A DNA stretch of 11,472 nucleotides, taken from contig JBLHMK010000085.1 of the NCBI GenBank assembly GCA_047621945.1, positions 1 through 11,472 on the forward strand. Direction: 5' to 3'. Under the pieces are notes generated by a model. The model searched no databases and had not been told where the DNA came from. It saw only the letters and a program-made list of their open reading frames with translations. The stretch is from JAFMKE01 sp047621945. GTDB taxonomy: Bacteria; Bacteroidota; Bacteroidia; Chitinophagales; UBA8649. Below, in pieces: positions 6,408-11,472 of the stretch (the first letter of the stretch is position 1; each line of letters opens with the position of its first letter). Made by a program: the position numbers and the translations under genes.

Positions 6408-7064
6408 ATGCTAACGAAAGATCAAATCGCTCAAAGAATTGCCAAAGAATTACATGATGGCTGGTACGTTAATCTTGGAATTGGAATTCCAACATTAGTG
6501 GCTAACTATATCCCTAAAGGAATAAATGTAGAGCTGCAATCAGAAAATGGCTTACTCGGAATGGGGCCTTTTCCAAAGGAATCTGAAATTGATGCAGATT
6601 TAATAAACGCTGGAAAACAAACCGTAACCATGTTGCCTGGAGCTAGCTTGTTTAATTCTTCTGATAGTTTTGCTATGATTCGTGGCGGACATGTTCAGCT
6701 GACGGTACTTGGTGCCATGGAAGTAGCTGAAAATGGCGACATTGCCAACTGGAAAATTCCTGGAAAGATGGTTAAAGGTATGGGGGGGGCAATGGATTTA
6801 GTAGCTGGAACAGATAATATCATCGTAGCGATGATGCATACCAATAGAGCAGGAGAGTCTAAACTCCTAAAAAGATGTAGCCTACCATTAACTGGTAAAA
6901 ATTGTATCAAAAGAGTCATCACTAATCTAGGCATGTTTTCTATTCAAGATGGAACTTTCATTTTGGAAGAGTTAGCTCCTGGAGTGACTCAAGAAGAAGT
7001 TCAAGAAAAGACAGAAGGAAATTTAAAGATTTCTCCAAATCTTAAAACCATGGAATTAGATTAA
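6408..7064 (+). CDS. scoB: 3-oxoacid CoA-transferase, subunit B
   Basis: The start is the ATG at 6408 (MLTKDQIAQRIAKELHDGWY), giving 218 residues, normal for ScoB. An open frame extends upstream to 6252, but that would lie over the end of scoA and adds unrelated sequence. The catalytic glutamate that forms the glutamyl-CoA thioester is Glu46 in QSENGLLGMGPFP. Other family motifs are NLGIGIPTLVANYIP (22-36), INAGKQTVTMLPGASLFNSS (66-85), SFAMIRGGHVQLTVLGAMEV (88-107), GKMVKGMGGAMDLV and the C-terminal TEGNLKIS. The GMGG codons form a run of eight G (6782-6789), unusual in this A+T-rich DNA. The stop overlaps the next start by one base (TAATG at 7062-7066). Substrate and reaction are as for scoA. 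Confidence 0.96.
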   Translation: MLTKDQIAQRIAKELHDGWYVNLGIGIPTLVANYIPKGINVELQSENGLLGMGPFPKESEIDADLINAGKQTVTMLPGASLFNSSDSFAMIRGGHVQLTVLGAMEVAENGDIANWKIPGKMVKGMGGAMDLVAGTDNIIVAMMHTNRAGESKLLKRCSLPLTGKNCIKRVITNLGMFSIQDGTFILEELAPGVTQEEVQEKTEGNLKISPNLKTMELD

Positions 7065-7864
7065 TGCAGTTAATCTGTTTTAATAACACATTCATCCAAG
7101 CTGATGAAATTTCTTTTTATGATGTTGAACGATTCCGCGTAGGAGATGCTTGCTTCGAATCGATGCTCTTTATTAATGGGCAGATTCCTTTACTCAATTT
7201 CCATCAAATAAGACTAGATGAAGCTTGTCGTCAGCTAGGCTTTGATTCCTATACTATAGATGAATCCCAAATCATTGAACTGTTAAACAGCAATGAACTG
7301 AGTAAAGGAATGGCAAGAGTGAGACTTTCTTTAATTCGAAAATCTGGTAAAAACTATACGCCGTATGGCACCGCAATAAATAGCTTGCTTGAAACGGAGT
7401 CTGTAGATCAAGTGTTTACTTCGATTAAAAATTTAGGCAACTATCCAACATTCACAAAACCAACTAATGACTTAGGTGGAATCAAACACTCAAGTGCCTT
7501 ACTCTATGTTTTAGCTAAACAGTATGCTGAAGCCCATGGATGGGATGAAGTTCTCTTAAAAAATGACCAAAATATGTTTATTGAAGCTAGTTCTTCGAAT
7601 ATATTTGTGATTAGCAATGGCGAGGCATTTACATCTAAAGATAACAGTGGATGTGTTTTAGGAGTTGTACGTGCTTGTTTACTAAACTTTTTACCGATAA
7701 ACTTGGTTGAGATGGACGAAGAGCTCTTATCTAAGGCTGATGAAATTTTTCTAACGAATGGAATTCAAGTGATTCAATGTGTAGATAATTATGAAGGAAG
7801 ACCGTTGACCAAAGAGCGTTCAATGGAAATTATGAAGCAATTAAAAACCAAATTAAGCATTTGA
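7064..7864 (+). CDS. Class IV PLP-dependent aminotransferase/lyase (possibly aminodeoxychorismate lyase)
   Basis: This 266-residue cytoplasmic enzyme has the fold-type IV PLP layout. The early substrate-contact region is VERFRVGDACFESMLFINGQ (21-40), followed by NFHQIRLDEACRQLGF with the conserved Arg50. Lys141 in GGIKHSSALLYVLA is the expected Schiff-base lysine. IEASSSNIF (173-181) carries Glu174, which contacts the PLP ring nitrogen, and a phosphate-cup region (SGCVLGVVR, 195-203) follows. The family covers branched-chain aminotransferase, D-amino-acid aminotransferase and 4-amino-4-deoxychorismate lyase (PabC). The length and early motif lean towards the PabC/D-amino-acid side, but I cannot decide the substrate. 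It overlaps scoB by one base at its start, and the TTG start of the next gene overlaps its TGA stop, so it is in the same operon. Confidence 0.88.
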   Translation: MQLICFNNTFIQADEISFYDVERFRVGDACFESMLFINGQIPLLNFHQIRLDEACRQLGFDSYTIDESQIIELLNSNELSKGMARVRLSLIRKSGKNYTPYGTAINSLLETESVDQVFTSIKNLGNYPTFTKPTNDLGGIKHSSALLYVLAKQYAEAHGWDEVLLKNDQNMFIEASSSNIFVISNGEAFTSKDNSGCVLGVVRACLLNFLPINLVEMDEELLSKADEIFLTNGIQVIQCVDNYEGRPLTKERSMEIMKQLKTKLSI

Positions 7865-8346
7865 AATATTTAATCATTCTCACCATTATAGCTGGACTCT
7901 TTGGATGTAAAAGTACCCAAATAGAAAAGCAAACGGAAAGCCATATTACTTGGGAAAAAGTTGATTTCAAGCCGAACAAGGAAATGATTTTGCCGAATGC
8001 CTATTCTACTTTTACCCTTCATGCTGAAAACTTTACTAGCCAATTGAAGTCAGGGAAAATTGAACTTCCCATGCCTAATGGAGAATTGAGTAGCCATCTT
8101 GTACAAGATAGCCAAACGATGAGTGAAGAACTTCAAGCTAAATACCCCTATATTCGATCTTTCAAAGGTTATGACGAAGCTAATTCATTATGTCAATCTC
8201 GAATTGACCAGAAAGATGAAAGCTTTAAAATTGTCATCTTTTGTAATGATGCAACCATTTACATTCAAGACCTGAACGACCTTGGTCTATATTTCGTTTA
8301 CTATAAGAAAGACCTACCTGAAGGGGTAGGAACTGTTAAAGAATAA
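7861..8346 (+). CDS. Lipoprotein homologous to the prodomain of the downstream metalloprotease
   Basis: The start is a TTG at 7861 that overlaps the preceding stop (TTGA). It yields a 161-residue protein with a typical lipoprotein signal, MKYLIILTIIAGLFGCKSTQ (lipobox L13-F-G-C16). The mature part aligns without rearrangement to residues 20-158 of the 902-residue protease that follows. IELPMPNG (67-74) matches IELPLPGG; MSEELQAKYPYIRSF (87-101) matches MEASLSAKFPNIKTF; FKIVIFCNDATIYIQ (122-136) matches FHLMLFSPEGSLFID; YFVYYKKDLP (144-153) matches YISYYKKNFH. The text AKYPYIRSFKGYD resembles the prodomains of reprolysin-like proteases of this phylum. It ends about eight residues after the shared region and lacks the Cys-containing segment that follows in the protease. 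The homology is seen directly; a role as membrane-tethered chaperone or inhibitor is inference. A partial gene duplication without function is the alternative. Confidence 0.88.
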   Translation: MKYLIILTIIAGLFGCKSTQIEKQTESHITWEKVDFKPNKEMILPNAYSTFTLHAENFTSQLKSGKIELPMPNGELSSHLVQDSQTMSEELQAKYPYIRSFKGYDEANSLCQSRIDQKDESFKIVIFCNDATIYIQDLNDLGLYFVYYKKDLPEGVGTVKE

Positions 8347-8348
8347 CT

Positions 8349-11057
8349 ATGAAAAATATTTTTACAATCATCTTACTTTTCAGCATAGCTCATGCACAGA
8401 ATAGCTTTTGGAAAACAGTTTATCAAAACGATTTAGCAGGTGACCCTCAAATTGAAGCCACTGATGCGGTATATTTTCAATTAGAATTGAGTGCATTTCA
8501 AGCTAAACTTTGGGAAGCCCCACTGTATAATTCTCAGGCTTTGAGTTCAGTATTTATTGAACTTCCTTTGCCAGGTGGAACGACGGATAATTTCATGGTT
8601 TTTGAAGCACCTATTATGGAAGCCAGCCTTTCCGCTAAATTTCCAAATATCAAAACCTTCATTTTCAAAAGCACGAGTAATCAATTGCGTTATGGTAGAG
8701 CGGACTTCACTCGCAAGGGTTTTCACTTGATGTTGTTTAGTCCTGAGGGAAGCTTATTTATTGACCCTTACTCATCAAGCAGTAACAAGAATTACATCTC
8801 TTATTACAAGAAAAACTTTCATACAGACAAACCTTTACCGAATTGTCTTTCAGAAGACAATGATGATTTTATCATTGAAGATGCTTCTACCGGAGTAAAT
8901 CAGCAAAGTATGGAAGAGTTAAAATCAGCTAAAGATTCAAATGGAGGAACCTTGAGAATATATAGAATAGCAGTTTCAACAACTAGCGCTTATACTCAAT
9001 TTCATGGCGGAACAGTTCCCGACGGACTTGCTGCTGTAGTTACTTCAATTAACAGAGTAAATGGTGTCTTTGAAAGAGAATTTGCGGTTAGATTAGTTCT
9101 AGTTGCAGATAATGATCTAATTATTTATACAGATCCTAACACTGATCCTTTTATTAATCAACAAAGTGGTCAAGTAGTAAGTGCGGGTCAAAAACTTGAC
9201 ATAAATCAAACAACCGTCAATAATGCAATCGGCTCGAATAATTATGATGTAGGACACGTAATTGGACGTTCAGGAAGTGGCTTAGCTGGCTATGCAGTTG
9301 TATGCAGAAATCGCAAAGCAGAAGGAACAACAGGAATCAATAACCCTATAGGCGATCCTTTTGATATTGATTATTTAGCTCATGAATTAGGTCATCAATT
9401 TGCAGGAAGTCACACCTTTAATAGTAATTCAGGTTCTTGTAGCGGAAACAATTTATCAGCGGCTTCAGCTTATGAGCCGGGTAGTGCTACAACCATTATG
9501 GGTTATGCGGGTATTTGCTCACCACAAAACATTCAAAACAATAGCGATGATTACTTTCATACCAGAACCTTTGATCAGGTTTTAGCTTATACCACACAGT
9601 TTCAAGGAGATAATTGTCCAGTAAAAACGATCACAGGAAATAATATTCCTACCATTCAGATTCTTACACCTACAAATCAAACCATTCCAAAGTCTACTCC
9701 TTTTGAGCTTCAGGCCTTGAGTAATGATATTGACGGCGATGCTATTACCTATTGTTGGGAACAATTCGATTTAGGTCCATCTGGTGATCCAAATAGTCCT
9801 TCAGGAAATGCACCATTATTTAGAAGTTTTCAACCAACGATTAATCCAATAAGAACTTTTCCTCAATGGAATGACATTGTCAATAATGACCAAACTATGG
9901 GTGAAATTTTACCTGATTATGGAAGAGGAATGACATTCAGAGTAACGATAAGAGATAATGTACCTGGTGGTGGAGCGGTAAATTACGATGACATTGATGT
10001 AGACGTAACAAATACTGCGGGTCCATTCTTAGTAACTGCACCTAATACCAATGTTACATGGACAGCGGGTGATAGTTATAACGTGGAATGGGATGTGGCA
10101 AACACCAATCAGAATCCAGTTTCATGCAATACGGTTAATATCCTTTTATCAACTGATGGTGGTTATACCTACCCGGTGATCTTAATCAGTGGAGTACCTA
10201 ATAATGGAGTTGCCGCTGTTACCGCACCTTTTGCTTTAAGCTCTCTAGCTAGAGTGCGTGTAGAGGCTGCAGATAATATCTTTTTCGATATATCTAATGA
10301 GAACTTTGAAATCGTTTCTAATTGTGGGGCTATTGATCCTTCAATAAATATTGTAGATCCAATAGCTAATGCAACTTGGTGTGTTAACACGCTAGGGGAG
10401 TTAACATTTACTGCAAGTTCTCCAGATTTAGTAATTACTTCATACCAATGGTTTTACAATGGTTTAGCCATTCAAGGAGAAACAGGAGCAAGTTTAAGTA
10501 TTAATAATGTTCAAACTAGTGATGGCGGAAATTACTATTGTACGATTAGCAATGGATGCAATACCGTATCAACAAACACGGCTACCGTCTTTATCTCATC
10601 TACACCTATCATTCCAAGCATTACTCAAGTAGGTAATCAACTGCAATCATCTATATCTTCCAATATTCAATGGTATTTCAATGGTAATCTATTACCTGGA
10701 GAAACCAATGAATTTTTACCGATTGTTTCAGCTGGTTCTTATGCAGTAAGAAGTGTTGCGGGGCCTTGCTCAGGTAGTTCAGCAGAGATTATAATTACGA
10801 GTATCAAAGATTTGAATGAGGTGGCGAACATTACTATTCTTCCAAATCCTAGTCAAGGCGAATTTAGTGTTCGTGCAGCGAATTGGAACGAGCAAATTGA
10901 GCTTAAAGTTCAGAATGTTCTTGGTCAAGTAGTAAGAGACAATATTAAGTTCCAAAATCAAGTAAGTCTTGACTTGACAAACGTTTCCAATGGCTTGTAC
11001 ATAGTTACACTCAGCAGCAATGAGTTTCAATCTACCTACAAATTGATTAAGCAATAG
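8349..11057 (+). CDS. Secreted reprolysin-like zinc metalloprotease with Ig-like domains and T9SS sorting domain
   Basis: The 902-residue precursor starts with a Sec signal peptide (MKNIFTIILLFSIAHAQ, cleavage near 17). A prodomain follows (about 20-160) and then a linker with PNC (Cys166), a possible cysteine switch. The catalytic domain (about 200-425) holds the zinc motif HELGHQFAGSH (345-355: His345, Glu346, His349, His355) and the Met-turn TTIMGY with Met384, as in metzincins of the M12B/reprolysin type. Beta-rich regions follow at about 434-555 and 558-656. Two related Ig-like modules come next: 664-750, with YQWFYNGLAIQGETGASLSI and YYCTISNGC, and a degenerate copy at 754-817, with IQWYFNGNLLPGETNEF. 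The last ~80 residues are a Por-type sorting domain (ITILPNPSQGEFSV, LKVQNVLGQVV, LTNVSNGLYIVTL), so export through type IX secretion is expected. It starts 2 bases after the lipoprotein gene and closes the operon. Confidence 0.95.
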   Translation: MKNIFTIILLFSIAHAQNSFWKTVYQNDLAGDPQIEATDAVYFQLELSAFQAKLWEAPLYNSQALSSVFIELPLPGGTTDNFMVFEAPIMEASLSAKFPNIKTFIFKSTSNQLRYGRADFTRKGFHLMLFSPEGSLFIDPYSSSSNKNYISYYKKNFHTDKPLPNCLSEDNDDFIIEDASTGVNQQSMEELKSAKDSNGGTLRIYRIAVSTTSAYTQFHGGTVPDGLAAVVTSINRVNGVFEREFAVRLVLVADNDLIIYTDPNTDPFINQQSGQVVSAGQKLDINQTTVNNAIGSNNYDVGHVIGRSGSGLAGYAVVCRNRKAEGTTGINNPIGDPFDIDYLAHELGHQFAGSHTFNSNSGSCSGNNLSAASAYEPGSATTIMGYAGICSPQNIQNNSDDYFHTRTFDQVLAYTTQFQGDNCPVKTITGNNIPTIQILTPTNQTIPKSTPFELQALSNDIDGDAITYCWEQFDLGPSGDPNSPSGNAPLFRSFQPTINPIRTFPQWNDIVNNDQTMGEILPDYGRGMTFRVTIRDNVPGGGAVNYDDIDVDVTNTAGPFLVTAPNTNVTWTAGDSYNVEWDVANTNQNPVSCNTVNILLSTDGGYTYPVILISGVPNNGVAAVTAPFALSSLARVRVEAADNIFFDISNENFEIVSNCGAIDPSINIVDPIANATWCVNTLGELTFTASSPDLVITSYQWFYNGLAIQGETGASLSINNVQTSDGGNYYCTISNGCNTVSTNTATVFISSTPIIPSITQVGNQLQSSISSNIQWYFNGNLLPGETNEFLPIVSAGSYAVRSVAGPCSGSSAEIIITSIKDLNEVANITILPNPSQGEFSVRAANWNEQIELKVQNVLGQVVRDNIKFQNQVSLDLTNVSNGLYIVTLSSNEFQSTYKLIKQ

Positions 11058-11098
11058 ACTTATTTAAAAGTTTACGTTCAATTATTTATTGAGTATAT

Positions 11099-11336
11099 GT
11101 GAAGAGAATAAGACCCCCCTTTCATACATACACGGATACTTTTAGCCAGTCTTTTTTTAAGTTTATCCCTAATTGTTCGTGCACAACTGCCAGGATCAGG
11201 AAATGCCTGTGATTTCTCGAGCGCATATATTACTGTTCCTCATTATGCATTACTGAATTCAAATATTTTCACCTTAGAGGCCTGGATTAATGCAGATTCT
11301 CGGTCAACAAAGAAAGTGTTTATAGCCAAAGTGTAA
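11099..11336 (+). pseudogene. Remnant of a secreted LamG-domain protein, frameshifted and truncated
   Basis: Starting from GTG at 11099 and treating the C6 tract at 11114-11119 as five C, the translation is MKRIRPPFIHTRILLASLF, then LSLSLIVRAQ, a good signal peptide. It continues as LPGSGNACDFSSAYITVPHY and IFTLEAWINADS, the start of a LamG/concanavalin-like domain. As given, six C put the start codon out of frame with the rest, and the frame after the tract has no start of its own. It then ends at a TAA (11334-11336) after KKVFIAKV, far short of a complete LamG domain, and no continuation is found in other frames. Genes of this kind usually encode large adhesins or secreted proteins with C-terminal sorting domains. 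This looks like the 5' stump left by a deletion. The stretch 11058-11098 before it shows no clear promoter or terminator. Confidence 0.65.
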
Positions 11337-11360
11337 AGAAATAAAAAGACTAAGAGTATC

Positions 11361-11390
11361 AATTACTGGGACTTAAAACTCCAAGTAATT
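11361..11390 (-). terminator. Hairpin at the 3' end of the right-edge gene, possible terminator
   Basis: On the minus strand AATTACT pairs with AGTAATT, then after a T/C mismatch GGA pairs with TCC, with an eight-base loop. The hairpin covers the stop codon of the gene entering from the right, and T-rich sequence (CTTTTTATTTCTTT) follows about a dozen bases later. The distance to the T-run is longer than in a standard intrinsic terminator, so the call is weak. Confidence 0.3.
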
Positions 11391-11472
11391 TTGAATCGAG
11401 CCACTTCGTCACCCGCTTTATTATATCCTACAGTAATGGTCTCAACTGTTTGTCCTTCCTTAGTTTCTATTG
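11363..11472 (-). CDS. C-terminal fragment of an unidentified protein, cut by the window edge
   Basis: The minus strand has an open frame from the right edge to a TAA at 11363-11365. The 36 visible residues end VGYNKAGDEVARFKITWSFK followed by Ser-Gln. The text alternates charged and hydrophobic residues as in beta strands, and it has good codon structure without stops, while the other two minus frames hit stops early. I do not recognise the family from this piece. It is convergent with the LamG remnant and the protease gene. Confidence 0.5.
   Translation of the reverse strand, partial: IETKEGQTVETITVGYNKAGDEVARFKITWSFKSQ

Noticed and set aside
10340..10800. Tandem Ig-like modules as a novel repeat array
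   Set aside because: Only two diverged copies are present, and accessory Ig-like modules are common in type IX-secreted proteins.
10779..11054. Minus-strand open frame of 91 codons under the protease C-terminus
   Set aside because: It is a shadow of the clearly recognisable type IX sorting domain on the plus strand.

Overview
The window looks like a piece of an A+T-rich chromosome from the Bacteroidota, most likely the Flavobacteriia. The pointers are several lipoprotein genes, little sign of Shine-Dalgarno sequences, promoter -7 elements of the TAnnTTTG kind, families such as DUF4296 and DUF6495 that I associate with this phylum, and a large secreted metalloprotease with a C-terminal type IX secretion (Por) sorting domain. 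No rRNA, tRNA, CRISPR array or intact mobile element was seen.

Layout. Positions 1-1678 are read from the minus strand: murQ (peptidoglycan recycling), then a conserved protein of unknown function only 3 bases behind it, then a short palindrome, then a GNAT acetyltransferase gene that carries a frameshift and runs off the left edge. A divergent intergenic region (1679-1749) separates this from a plus-strand group: a rhodanese-domain lipoprotein, an HMG-CoA lyase, an AI-2E/PerM-family membrane protein and a DUF6495 protein (1750-4610), all tightly packed or overlapping. yggS (PLP homeostasis) lies on the minus strand at 4603-5262, convergent with DUF6495 and divergent from the next group.

A second compact plus-strand group covers 5319-11057: a DUF4296 lipoprotein, scoA and scoB (3-oxoacid CoA-transferase), a class IV PLP aminotransferase, a small lipoprotein, and a 902-residue reprolysin-like secreted metalloprotease. 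Most junctions overlap or lie within a few bases (ATGA, TAATG, TTGA), which suggests one transcription unit with translational coupling. HMG-CoA lyase (acetoacetate release) and ScoAB (acetoacetate activation) form consecutive steps of leucine/ketone-body catabolism, although they sit in separate groups.

The most interesting signal is in the last two genes. The small lipoprotein (7861-8346) aligns collinearly with the N-terminal prodomain of the metalloprotease encoded 2 bases downstream. It is in effect a stand-alone, membrane-anchored prodomain that ends just before the protease's putative cysteine-switch residue. A trans-acting inhibitor, chaperone or self-protection factor is a reasonable but unproven idea.

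The right end (11058-11472) holds a decayed 5' remnant of a LamG-domain secreted protein, with a C6 tract at the frame break, and the 3' end of an unidentified minus-strand gene.
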